A stretch of 64,000 bases of DNA from Pseudomonas asiatica (GTDB lineage: Bacteria; Pseudomonadota; Gammaproteobacteria; Pseudomonadales; Pseudomonadaceae). Below, piece by piece: positions 1-7,714 of this stretch. Position 1 is the first letter of the stretch, and each line of letters begins with the position of its first letter. Location: assembly GCF_009932335.1 (NCBI RefSeq), contig NZ_BLJF01000001.1, positions 2,666,001 through 2,730,000 on the forward strand, given 5' to 3'. Under the pieces are notes generated by a model. The model saw only the letters and a list, made by a program, of their open reading frames with translations. It was not told where the DNA came from and searched no databases. A program made the position numbers and the translations under genes.

Positions 1-584
1 ACGCTGGCGCTGTCGCCCAGCTCGCGCTTGATCGCCACCACGTGCTTGAGGTCCTGGGCCAACGGGTTGGCGCCGATCTTCAGCTTGAACACCCGATGCC
101 GACGAATCTCCAGCATGTGCTGGGCTTCGGCGATGTCGCGGGCGGTATCGCCGCTGGCCAAGGTCCAGGCCACTTCCAGGCTGTCGCGCACGCGGCCACC
201 CAGCAGTTCGCTGACCGGCAGGCCCAGGCGTTTGCCCTGGGCATCGAGCAAGGCGCTTTCGATACCCGACTTGGCGAAGGTATTGCCCTTGGCCAGCTTG
301 TCCAGCTTGAGCATGGCGGCGTTGATGTTGTCAGCCGGCAAGCCAACCAGCGCCGGCGCCAGGTGCGCATCGATGTTGGCCTTGATGCCCTCCGGGCTTT
401 CGTAGCCATAGGCCAGGCCGCCGATGGTGGTGGCCTCGCCGATGCCTTCCACGCCATCACTGCAGCGAACACGCAATACCACAAGGGTCTGCTGCTGCAT
501 GGTGTGCATCGCCAGCTTGTGCGGGCGAATGGTCGGCAGGTCGACGATAATTGCCTCGATACGTTCAATCAGCACGCTTGTCAT
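1..584 (-). CDS. catB: muconate cycloisomerase I, N-terminal part (cut by window edge)
   Basis: Converts cis,cis-muconate to muconolactone in the catechol branch of the beta-ketoadipate pathway (cytoplasmic enolase-superfamily enzyme). Only about the first 194 codons lie in the window; the family is about 370 residues. The protein begins MTSVLIERIEAIIVDLPTIR and keeps the N-terminal capping domain (MHTMQQQTL, IGEATTIGGLAYG). The start of the barrel carries the paired lysines K167-x-K169 in FKLKIG, the catalytic KxK of muconate-lactonizing enzymes. The ATG at 584 gives the family's usual N-terminus. It is divergent from catR across 135 bp, the known cat layout in P. putida; catC and catA would be expected beyond position 1. 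The catB assignment rests on the sequence and on the catR neighbour. Confidence 0.95.
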   Translation of the reverse strand, partial: MTSVLIERIEAIIVDLPTIRPHKLAMHTMQQQTLVVLRVRCSDGVEGIGEATTIGGLAYGYESPEGIKANIDAHLAPALVGLPADNINAAMLKLDKLAKGNTFAKSGIESALLDAQGKRLGLPVSELLGGRVRDSLEVAWTLASGDTARDIAEAQHMLEIRRHRVFKLKIGANPLAQDLKHVVAIKRELGDSAS

Positions 585-719
585 TGTTGCCAGGTCCCGT
601 TGTTTCGGGCTGCCAGCCGCAGGCCCGAGTGGTGCATTTACTTGCTTGTTCAAGGATTGCGCGAGACCCTGATAGCCGTCCAATATCGAATGAATCTCCC
701 ACCATACCCTGGAGGTCTG
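585..719. promoter_or_regulatory. catB/catR divergent promoter and CatR operator region
   Basis: The 135-bp gap between the two divergent starts contains an interrupted dyad, CTCC-N11-GGAG at 696-714, the spacing typical of LysR-type sites (T-N11-A class). Its right half overlaps the catR Shine-Dalgarno GGAGG (711-715), so CatR bound there would also cover its own ribosome site. Family knowledge: CatR represses its own gene and, with cis,cis-muconate, activates catBCA from a repression site and a promoter-proximal activation site. That the dyad is the repression site is my inference. Confidence 0.7.
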
Positions 720-1598
720 ATGGAGCTGCGCCACTTGCGTTACTTCAAGGTCCTGGCCGAAACCCTGAACTTCACTCGCGCCGCCGAGCTGCTGCACATT
801 GCCCAGCCGCCGCTGAGCCGGCAGATCAGCCAACTCGAGGACCAGCTCGGTACCTTGCTGGTAGTGCGCGAGCGCCCGCTGCGGCTGACGGAGGCGGGTC
901 GCTTCTTCTACGAACAGAGCTGTACCGTGCTGCAGCAGCTGCAGAACATCAGCGACAACACCCGTCGCATCGGCCAGGGCCAGCGCCAGTGGCTGGGGAT
1001 CGGCTTCGCCCCGTCGACCCTGTACAAGGTGCTGCCGGAGCTGATCCGCGAGCTGCGCCAGGACAGCGAGCTGGAACTGGGCCTCAACGAGATGACCACG
1101 CTGCAGCAGGTGGAGGCGCTGAAAAGCGGGCGCATCGACATCGCCTTCGGGCGCATTCGCATTGATGACCCGGCCATTCACCAGCAAGTGCTGTGCGAGG
1201 ACCCGCTGGTGGCGGTATTGCCCAAGGGTCACCCGCTGGCGAGCAGCCCGCTTACACTTGCCCAGCTGGCTGGCGAGGCGTTCATCCTCTACCCGGCCAA
1301 CCCGCGGCCCAGCTATGCCGACCATGTGCTGGCACTGTTCGCCCACCACGGCATGAGCATCCGCGTCAGCCAATGGGCCAACGAACTGCAGACCGCCATC
1401 GGTCTGGTGGCCGTCGGCGTAGGCGTGACCCTGGTGCCGGCGTCGGTGCAACAGCAGCACCGCACCGATATCGAATATGTAAGCCTGCACGACAACGGCG
1501 CCGTCAGCCCGATCATCCTCAGCCGACGCAAGGGCGATGTGAGCCCGATCGTGCAGCGCTGCCTGACATTGATTGCACAACAGGAAAAAACAGCATGA
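720..1598 (+). CDS. catR: LysR-type activator of the cat operon
   Basis: LysR-family transcription factor of 292 residues that senses cis,cis-muconate and activates catBCA. Residues 1-60 form the winged HTH ([37 protein letters not shown]) and residues 90-290 the two-lobed effector domain. The ATG at 720 is preceded by GGAGG; the longer open frame upstream is only read-through of the catB promoter. It is divergent from catB. Its TGA overlaps the ATG of the next gene (ATGA at 1595-1598), so the D-serine dehydratase gene is probably translated from the catR message. Identity follows from the sequence and the divergent catB. Confidence 0.93.
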   Translation: MELRHLRYFKVLAETLNFTRAAELLHIAQPPLSRQISQLEDQLGTLLVVRERPLRLTEAGRFFYEQSCTVLQQLQNISDNTRRIGQGQRQWLGIGFAPSTLYKVLPELIRELRQDSELELGLNEMTTLQQVEALKSGRIDIAFGRIRIDDPAIHQQVLCEDPLVAVLPKGHPLASSPLTLAQLAGEAFILYPANPRPSYADHVLALFAHHGMSIRVSQWANELQTAIGLVAVGVGVTLVPASVQQQHRTDIEYVSLHDNGAVSPIILSRRKGDVSPIVQRCLTLIAQQEKTA

Positions 1599-2929
1599 TT
1601 CACGGCAAGACACTGCAAGCATGGTGCAGCTCCCACCCCCTGATCGACGACCTGGTGGCCCTGCGCGAAACCCGTTGGTTCAACCCGCACATTGCCCCTG
1701 CCGCCCAGGCCCTGGCCGACGTCGGTTTGAGCGCCGCCGATGTCAGTGCTGCCAGTGCCCGCCTGGCACGCTTTGCCCCCTACCTGGCCAGCGTGTTCCC
1801 GGATACCGCTGCCACCGGCGGCATCATCGAGTCGCCACTGCGCCCGCTGCCCAAACTGCACGCCACCTTGCTGCAGGCAGCTGGCCTGCCTGCCAGCGGC
1901 TCACTCTGGCTCAAGGCCGACAGCGAGCTGCCGATCTCTGGCTCGATCAAGGCCCGCGGCGGTATTCATGAAGTGCTCAAGCATGCCGAAGACCTGGCCC
2001 TGGAGGCCGGCCTGATCAGCCTCGACAGCGATTACCGGGAACTGGCCAGCGACCAGGCCCGGCAATTCTTCAGCCAGTACAAGGTTGCGGTCGGCTCGAC
2101 CGGCAACCTCGGCCTGTCGATCGGCATCATGAGCGCCAGGCTTGGCTTCCAGGCCACCGTGCACATGTCGGCCGATGCCCGCCAGTGGAAGAAGGACAAG
2201 CTGCGCGCCCATGGCGTGAACGTGGTCGAGTACGAAAGCGACTACAGCGTGGCGGTGGAGCAAGGGCGCCAGCAGGCGGCGGCGGACCCGGGCTGCTACT
2301 TCGTCGACGACGAGAACTCGCCACACCTGTTCCTCGGCTATGCAGTGGCGGCCGAGCGGCTGGCCGCCCAGTTCGAAGCCGCGGGCATCAAGGTAGATGC
2401 CGAGCACCCCTTGTTCGTCTACCTGCCCTGTGGGGTCGGCGGTGGCCCCGGTGGCGTGGCGTTCGGCCTGAAACTGATCTGGGGCGACCATGTGCACTGC
2501 ATCTTCGCCGAGCCCACCCACTCACCGTGCATGTTCCTGGGGGTGTATAGCGGTTTGCATGACGCCACCAGCGTGCAGGATTTCGGCATCGACAACCTGA
2601 CCGCCGCCGACGGCCTGGCGGTGGGCCGCCCTTCCGGCTTTGTCGGCAAGGCGATGCAGCGTTTGCTCGATGGCTATTACACAGTCAACGACGAGGCGCT
2701 GTACCGGCTGTTGGTATTGGCCCATGACCAGGAGAATGCGCGGCTGGAGCCTTCGGCGCTGGCGGGGATGCCGGGCATGGTCAGGGTGCTTGAAGCGCCT
2801 GAGTACCTGGCGCGCATGGGCCTGTCGGCCGGGCGCATGCAAAGGGCCACGCATTTGGTCTGGGGGACCGGTGGCAGCATGGTGCCGGAGGCAGAGTTTG
2901 CGGCCTATCTGGCCAAAGGGAGGGGCTGA
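1595..2929 (+). CDS. dsdA: D-serine dehydratase (D-serine ammonia-lyase)
   Basis: PLP fold-type II lyase of 444 residues that deaminates D-serine to pyruvate and ammonia. The Schiff-base lysine is K119 in GSIKARGG, the substrate loop GSTGNLG is at 167-173, and the phosphate-binding glycine loop [10 protein letters not shown] is at about 278-287. All are as in DsdA, and the length fits the family (about 440). The start overlaps the catR stop by four bases, implying translational coupling. Neither a DsdC regulator nor a DsdX transporter is next to it. A role in detoxifying D-serine or feeding on it is family knowledge; a functional link with catechol catabolism is not shown. Confidence 0.93.
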   Translation: MIHGKTLQAWCSSHPLIDDLVALRETRWFNPHIAPAAQALADVGLSAADVSAASARLARFAPYLASVFPDTAATGGIIESPLRPLPKLHATLLQAAGLPASGSLWLKADSELPISGSIKARGGIHEVLKHAEDLALEAGLISLDSDYRELASDQARQFFSQYKVAVGSTGNLGLSIGIMSARLGFQATVHMSADARQWKKDKLRAHGVNVVEYESDYSVAVEQGRQQAAADPGCYFVDDENSPHLFLGYAVAAERLAAQFEAAGIKVDAEHPLFVYLPCGVGGGPGGVAFGLKLIWGDHVHCIFAEPTHSPCMFLGVYSGLHDATSVQDFGIDNLTAADGLAVGRPSGFVGKAMQRLLDGYYTVNDEALYRLLVLAHDQENARLEPSALAGMPGMVRVLEAPEYLARMGLSAGRMQRATHLVWGTGGSMVPEAEFAAYLAKGRG

Positions 2930-2957
2930 GGATTATTGGGGGGGGGGCAGCGCTGTA

Positions 2958-3046
2958 CCTGTGGGAGCGGGTTTACCCGCGAACACCGGCGAAGCCGGTG
3001 CCCTGCACCGCGTCGCTTCCTTCGCGGGTGAACCCGCTCCCACAGG
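2958..3046. repeat. REP inverted pair (P. putida type)
   Basis: Two copies of the REP palindrome face each other (CCTGTGGGAGCGGGTTTACC at the left and its near-complement at 3021-3046). A small internal hairpin CACCGGC/GCCGGTG lies between them. It sits between the convergent ends of dsdA and the luxR-type gene. It may act as a transcription end or mRNA stabiliser. Confidence 0.9.
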
Positions 3047-3094
3047 GACCCCGCCAGCTTTCAGATATTGAGCAAGGCAGTTGCTCCTTTGCTG

Positions 3095-3928
3095 CTAGAT
3101 CGCAAGGCGATCACCGCGCAGCCAGTCGATAAACCGCGCAAACAACTCCGACTGCGAGTTGATCTCCAGCTTCAGGTACAGGTTCTTGCGGTGCATGCGC
3201 ACGGTTTCCGGCGAGATGCCCAGCTCCAGCGCGGTGGACTTCACCGAATGCCCACGCAAGATCATGTGCGCCACCTCCCGCTCACGGTCGGTCAGCACCT
3301 GGCAGCCGAAACTGTCGAACGCCGCCTGCAGGCTACCACGCTCCGCCGAAGCGGGGCCGGGCTCCAGATGGTGCCGGGCGTAGCGCCCCAGCAGTTCACG
3401 TACCATCGGCTCCAGCGCACGCAGCAGGTCGATCTGCCCCGTACTCAGCCGCGTACCGCTGCAACCCTGGAACAGGCTCAGTGACAATTTGCGCCCAGCG
3501 CTGAGGTCGGCGATGTAGTAGCTGTCTTCACTGCAACCGGTACCCAGGTAATAGGCCTTGTAGTAGTCGCTGTCGAAGAAATTGTCCGGGGCGATTTCCT
3601 GCAGATGGTAGAAGCCCTCGGCCAGGCCGCTCTGCACGGCCAGGCAGAACGGGTCGAGCAGGTAGCCGGCAGTGAAGTAGCGCTCCAGCACGGCGGCGCG
3701 GTGCAGGTCGGGGATGCCTTGCTGGTACAGCAATTGCGGTGCCCGCCCCTGGCACTCGAGGCTGATCATCATCGATTCCACCTGCACCAACTGGCCGATG
3801 GCGGCCGCCACATGCGCCAGCGCCTCGGGCGTTTCGCTGTGGGCCAGTGCGCGCTGCAGCGCCGCATGCCATTGCTGCAGCGCGCCCAGTGAAAGGGTAA
3901 GCGGGGTGTCGGGAGAGGCCTGGGTCAT
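3095..3928 (-). CDS. LuxR-family transcriptional regulator
   Basis: 277-residue regulator. The C-terminal GerE/LuxR HTH spans about residues 211-265 (LTDREREVAHMILRGHSVKS, then ISPETVRMHRKNLYLKL). The N-terminal 200 residues show no receiver-domain aspartate pocket and do not look like a typical acyl-homoserine-lactone domain. They contain a Tyr/Asp-rich stretch (FFDSDYYKAYYLGTGC) that may bind a small effector. The ATG at 3928 is the first in frame after a normal spacer. It lies 53 bp downstream of the class III aminotransferase gene on the same strand and probably controls it together with the binding-protein gene; the effector is unknown. Confidence 0.85.
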   Translation of the reverse strand: MTQASPDTPLTLSLGALQQWHAALQRALAHSETPEALAHVAAAIGQLVQVESMMISLECQGRAPQLLYQQGIPDLHRAAVLERYFTAGYLLDPFCLAVQSGLAEGFYHLQEIAPDNFFDSDYYKAYYLGTGCSEDSYYIADLSAGRKLSLSLFQGCSGTRLSTGQIDLLRALEPMVRELLGRYARHHLEPGPASAERGSLQAAFDSFGCQVLTDREREVAHMILRGHSVKSTALELGISPETVRMHRKNLYLKLEINSQSELFARFIDWLRGDRLAI

Positions 3929-3981
3929 GCCCGGCAGTCTAGCCTGCCAGGCACGCCCGCGCACAGCCCTTTGCGCCAGGT

Positions 3982-5394
3982 TCATCGGCCGTGGTACAGG
4001 CCAAGCGCCGTGAGTTCGCGCGCGGTTTCGATGATGCACTGGCGCAGGGTTTCGACAATCTCGTCCACTTGCGCATGGGTAATGATCAACGGCGGCGACA
4101 TCACGTTCAGGTGCATGATCGGCCGCACCAGCAGCCCTTTGGCCTGGGCCTTGCTGTGGATGCGTTCGCCGATGTTCACCTCGTCGGCGAACAGGGCCTT
4201 GCTGGCCTTGTCGGCAACGAACTCGACACAGGCCATCAGCTTCATGCAGCGCACATCCCCCACCAGCGGCAGCTCGCGCAGGCTTTGCAGGCGCTGTTCC
4301 AGGTAGCCGCCAACGTCCTTGACGTGCTCCAGCAAATGCTCGCGCTCGATGATCTCGATGTTCTTCAGCGCCGCAGTGCAGCACACCGGGTGGCCGCTGT
4401 AGGTGAAGCCGTGGGTGAAGCAGCGGCCCTTGCCCGGCTCGGCGATCACCTGCCAGATGCGCTCGGAGAAGATGCACGCCCCCAGCGGCAGGTAGGCCGA
4501 GGTCAGGCCCTTGGCGGTAGTGATGATGTCGGGGGTTACGCCGAACAGTTCCTCGCTGGCGAAGAAGGTGCCCAGGCGCCCGAACGAGGTCACCACTTCG
4601 TCGGCGACGAACAGGATGTCGTAGGTCTGGCACAGCTGCCACATGCGCTGGAAGTAGCCCGTGGGCGGAATGATCACCCCGCCCGAGCCCATGATCGGCT
4701 CGGCGAAGAACGCCGCCACGTTGTCGGCCCCCAGCGAAAGGATCTTGTCCTCGAACTCGGCCACCAGGAAGTCGAGGAACTCGGCCTCGTCCATGTCGTG
4801 CGGGGCGCGGTACGGGTTGGGGTTGGACACATGGTGGATCAGGTCGTGGTGATAATCGAACTCCGGCACCCGGTCAGCGGCCTTGTTGCCGATCGACATG
4901 GTCAGCGTGGTGGAGCCGTGGTAGGCGTTGTAGCGGGCGATGATGTGCTTCTTGTGCGGCTTGCCACGGCAGTTCTGGTAGTACTGGATCAGCCGGTAGG
5001 CAGTGTCGACCGCGGTCGAGCCGCCAGTGGTGAGTAACACATGGTTCAGGTCACCCGGCGCCAGCTGCGCAAGCTTCTGGCACAGCTCGATGGCCACGCC
5101 GTTGGCCATGTCGGAGAACGGGTTGGAATAGGCCAGCTGGCGTACCTGGTCGGCGATGGCCAGGGCCATTTCCTCGCGGCCCAGGCCAATGTTGGTGCAC
5201 CACATGCCGCCGACTGCATCGAGGAAGCGGTTGCCGTGGGTATCGCGGATGTAGGCGCCCTCGCCGGCAACGATGTTCAGCGCGCCTTGCTCGCGGTGCT
5301 CGTCGAACACGTGGTAGCCGTGCATGTAGTGGGCCTTGTCGGCTTCCACCAGCGGGTCGTGGGCAATGGCGAATGCTTTGCTTGGGGTGGCCAT
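3982..5394 (-). CDS. class III aminotransferase, probably acting on polyamine/omega-amino substrates
   Basis: PLP-dependent class III (omega) aminotransferase of 470 residues. The Schiff-base lysine is K295 in TTAKGLTSAYLPLG, the PLP-ring aspartate lies in ADEVVTSFGR (264-273), and the phosphate loop TTGGSTAVD is at 122-130. Family members of this type move the terminal amino group of putrescine, GABA, beta-alanine or similar amines to pyruvate or 2-oxoglutarate. The ATG at 5394 has a good upstream purine tract (AAGGAGCTG). It sits 34 bp downstream of a putrescine/spermidine-type binding-protein gene, which supports a polyamine substrate by inference. The exact substrate cannot be read from sequence. 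Confidence 0.88.
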   Translation of the reverse strand: MATPSKAFAIAHDPLVEADKAHYMHGYHVFDEHREQGALNIVAGEGAYIRDTHGNRFLDAVGGMWCTNIGLGREEMALAIADQVRQLAYSNPFSDMANGVAIELCQKLAQLAPGDLNHVLLTTGGSTAVDTAYRLIQYYQNCRGKPHKKHIIARYNAYHGSTTLTMSIGNKAADRVPEFDYHHDLIHHVSNPNPYRAPHDMDEAEFLDFLVAEFEDKILSLGADNVAAFFAEPIMGSGGVIIPPTGYFQRMWQLCQTYDILFVADEVVTSFGRLGTFFASEELFGVTPDIITTAKGLTSAYLPLGACIFSERIWQVIAEPGKGRCFTHGFTYSGHPVCCTAALKNIEIIEREHLLEHVKDVGGYLEQRLQSLRELPLVGDVRCMKLMACVEFVADKASKALFADEVNIGERIHSKAQAKGLLVRPIMHLNVMSPPLIITHAQVDEIVETLRQCIIETARELTALGLYHGR

Positions 5395-5428
5395 GGGCAG
5401 CTCCTTGGCAGTGATCGTTGGGCAGTGT

Positions 5429-6532
5429 TCAGAAACCGGTCTTGACCGTGCTCCAGACCCGGGTGATGGCGCGCATGTCCTTCGGGCTCTGGGTTTTCTG
5501 CGCGAACAGGCGCTCGCGGGTTTGCGCGTCGGGGTAGATGGCCGGGTCCTGGCGGATCTCGTCGCGCACCAGCGCCGTGGCGGCGGCGTTGCTGTTGGCG
5601 TAGTGGATGTAGTCGGTGACCTTGGCCATGGTCTGCGGCTGCAGCAGGAACTCGATGAAGCGGTGGGCATTGGCCGCGTGCGGCGCATCCTTGGGGATGT
5701 ACAGGTTGTCGAACCAGATCAGCGAGCTTTCCTGGGGGATGAAGAACGACAGCTTGATGTCCTTCTTCGCTTCCACCGCGCGGGCCTGGGCGGTGGCGTA
5801 GTCGCCGGACCAGGTCAGGGCCAGGCAGACATCGCCGTTGGGCAGGCTGGTGAGGTAGTTGACCGAATCGAACTTGCGAATGTACGGGCGAATGCCCAGC
5901 AGCAGTTGTTCGGCCGCCTTGAGGTCGGCCGGTGATGCGCTGCGTGGGTCCTTGCCCAGGTACTGCAGGGCCAGCGGGATGACTTCGGTCGGCGCGTCCA
6001 TCAGGGTGACGCCACAGTCGGCGAAGCGCGAGACGATCCTGGGGTCGAACAGCATGGCCAGCGAGCCGATGGGGGCATCGGGCATGCGCGCGGTGATCTT
6101 GTCGACGTTGTAGGTCACCCCCGAGCTGCCCCAGGTATAGGGCGCCGAGTATTTCAGGCCGGGGTCGTAGCCTTGCAGGTTGTTCACCACCTGCTGGTCG
6201 AGGTTGTGCCAACTGGGCAGTTGCCGCTTGTCCAGCGCCTGGAACACCCCGGCGCTGATCAGCGGGGGGACCAGGGAAGCGTTGAGCATGACCAGGTCGT
6301 AGCCGGAGCGGCCGGTGAGCAGTTTGGTCTGCACCGTTTCGTAGCCGTCGAAGGTGTCGTAGATGACCTTGATGCCGGTGGCCTTCTCGAAGTCGGCCAG
6401 GGTGGTTTCGCCGATATAGTCGGTCCAGTTGTACAACCGCAACGTGTTACCGCTGTCCACCTCTGCCGCCTGGGCCAGGCTGGCGCCAGACGCCAGCAGC
6501 AGACCGCCAATCACCTTCAGTACCTTGCGCAT
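5429..6532 (-). CDS. periplasmic polyamine (putrescine/spermidine-type) binding protein
   Basis: 367-residue ABC solute-binding protein of the PotD/PotF type. An N-terminal signal peptide (MRKVLKVIGGLLLASGASLA, cleavage after AQA near 22) precedes the characteristic LRLYNWTDYIGETTLADFEK. Further PotF-like segments are KLLTGRSGYDLVMLN, TWGSSGVTYNVDK and LIWFDNLYIPKDAPH. No ATPase or permease genes adjoin it, so it must either work with a transporter encoded elsewhere or act in sensing. It is followed by the class III aminotransferase (34-bp gap) and the LuxR regulator, all on the minus strand, suggesting one uptake/catabolism unit. Ligand by inference only. Confidence 0.88.
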   Translation of the reverse strand: MRKVLKVIGGLLLASGASLAQAAEVDSGNTLRLYNWTDYIGETTLADFEKATGIKVIYDTFDGYETVQTKLLTGRSGYDLVMLNASLVPPLISAGVFQALDKRQLPSWHNLDQQVVNNLQGYDPGLKYSAPYTWGSSGVTYNVDKITARMPDAPIGSLAMLFDPRIVSRFADCGVTLMDAPTEVIPLALQYLGKDPRSASPADLKAAEQLLLGIRPYIRKFDSVNYLTSLPNGDVCLALTWSGDYATAQARAVEAKKDIKLSFFIPQESSLIWFDNLYIPKDAPHAANAHRFIEFLLQPQTMAKVTDYIHYANSNAAATALVRDEIRQDPAIYPDAQTRERLFAQKTQSPKDMRAITRVWSTVKTGF

Positions 6533-6969
6533 GGCAACTCCATCGTGTGAGTGCTCGGGATCGAGCCGATGGGGGCACTATCGAGGGATTTGCCGAAGGG
6601 GGACATACCCCGAATGTGTGGGTGGTCGCTTTTTTTGCCGGTGAATTTTGTATGAAGGCCACAGGCTCAATCGCCGGCAAGCCAGCTCCCACAGGTCCTC
6701 CACAGTCCTGAAGCCCTGTGATTTCCCTGTGGGAGATTGCCCAGCCCTTTGGGCTGCGCTTTCGCGCAGAGAACCAATATCGCTCGTCTGACGCGTCCTT
6801 TGTAGGAGCAGCCTTGTGCTGCGAAGAGGCCGGTACAGCCAATAGACAGGCTTTGTCAGCCCCGGCCTCTTCGCAGCACAAGGCTGCTCCTACAGAACCT
6901 CGCCGAACCAATGAGTCATGTGTTGTTCTATGAGAGCTGGCTTGCCGGCGATTGGGCCAGAACAGTCAA
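6533..6969. other. 437-bp intergenic region made of repeats
   Basis: This stretch has no credible gene. It holds the upstream region of the binding-protein gene (6533-6660), a single REP-like element (GCCGGCAAGCCAGCTCCCAC near 6673) and the composite repeat described separately (6726-6952). Open frames crossing it on either strand are by-products of the palindromes. Confidence 0.85.
6726..6952. repeat. composite 227-bp intergenic repeat, copy 1
   Basis: This 227-bp segment recurs at 54131-54357 without gaps and with four mismatches. It starts with a REP-like half (CCTGTGGGAGATTGCCCAGC) and a GGGCTGCGC/GCGCAG stem. A perfect 33-bp inverted repeat follows (6801-6833 and 6862-6894, beginning TGTAGGAGCAGCCTTGTGCT), and it ends in a copy of the GCTGGCTTGCCGGCGAT element. 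A shorter scrambled relative is at 40691-40750. Confidence 0.9.
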
Positions 6970-7677
6970 TCACGCCAGCGGGTAAAGCGCCTCATCAAAC
7001 TGCTCCAGGCGCGGGAACACCAGTGGCTGGTCGTCCGAGAGCTGCTCCAGGCGCTGCCGGTACTGCTGCAAGAACGCCTGCCGCGCCTCGTCACTGATGT
7101 ACGGCACATGCCAGGCCACGAACGGCGGTAACACCTCGAACCCCACGTAGGCCAGCGTGCCGCGCAAGATCGGCCGCAGCATGTCTTCCAGCGGCCCATG
7201 AATCGCCCCGTCGCCAAACATGTGCTCGCGCCCGCCCAGGGTCACGGTCACCAGCGCTTTCTTGCCCGCCAAACCGCCCTGGTCGTAGAAGCGCTTGCCG
7301 CCATAGCACACCCCCGACACCAGCACCCGGTCGATCCAGCCCTTGAGCATGGCCGGCGCCGAGAACCAGAAGATCGGGAAGTTCAGCACCAGCAAATCGG
7401 CCCACAGCAGCTTGTCCAGCTCCTGCCGGATATCCGCGGCAATGGCGCCACGCTTGACCCCTTGGCGCTGCTCCAGGGCATACACCAGGTACTCGGGGTT
7501 CTCGCGCTGGCTGAAGTCATCGGCGCTGGCCACCGGGTTCCAGCCCATGGCGTACAGGTCGCTGACCTGCACCTGGTGGCCCTGGGCGCGGAAGGTTTCC
7601 ACGGCCTGGTCACGCAGGGCAGCAGTGAACGATTGCGGCTCGGGGTGAGCGTGGACGATCAGTACATTCACAAACAT
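6970..7677 (-). CDS. flavodoxin-fold NAD(P)H oxidoreductase (quinone/FMN reductase type)
   Basis: 235-residue member of the NQO1/KefF-like flavodoxin_2 family, an FMN- or FAD-dependent NAD(P)H reductase in the cytoplasm. Features seen: N-terminal VNVLIVHAHPEPQSFTAAL (flavin phosphate loop), LLVLNFPIFWFSAPAMLKGW, and GKKALVTVTLGGREHMFGDG. The ATG at 7677 is chosen because AGGAGA lies directly upstream; the GTG nine bases earlier is that Shine-Dalgarno sequence itself. It is the last gene of the eight-gene minus-strand operon, 37 bp after the aldehyde dehydrogenase gene. Its substrate is unknown; a redox partner role for the pathway or quinone detoxification are both possible. Confidence 0.85.
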   Translation of the reverse strand: MFVNVLIVHAHPEPQSFTAALRDQAVETFRAQGHQVQVSDLYAMGWNPVASADDFSQRENPEYLVYALEQRQGVKRGAIAADIRQELDKLLWADLLVLNFPIFWFSAPAMLKGWIDRVLVSGVCYGGKRFYDQGGLAGKKALVTVTLGGREHMFGDGAIHGPLEDMLRPILRGTLAYVGFEVLPPFVAWHVPYISDEARQAFLQQYRQRLEQLSDDQPLVFPRLEQFDEALYPLA

Positions 7678-7714
7678 TCTCCTCACACAAAACGGGTTGT
7701 CTTCCAGCTGTGGC

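Noticed and set aside
2958..3046. CRISPR-like regular repeats among the REP palindromes
   Set aside because: Palindromes occur as single facing pairs between genes, not as evenly spaced direct repeats; no cas genes in the window.
6447..6911. Minus-strand frame with C-E-E-A-G repeat-like sequence, also seen at 54008-54316
   Set aside because: Both lie on the composite intergenic repeat and share sequence only because the repeat does; no ribosome site.
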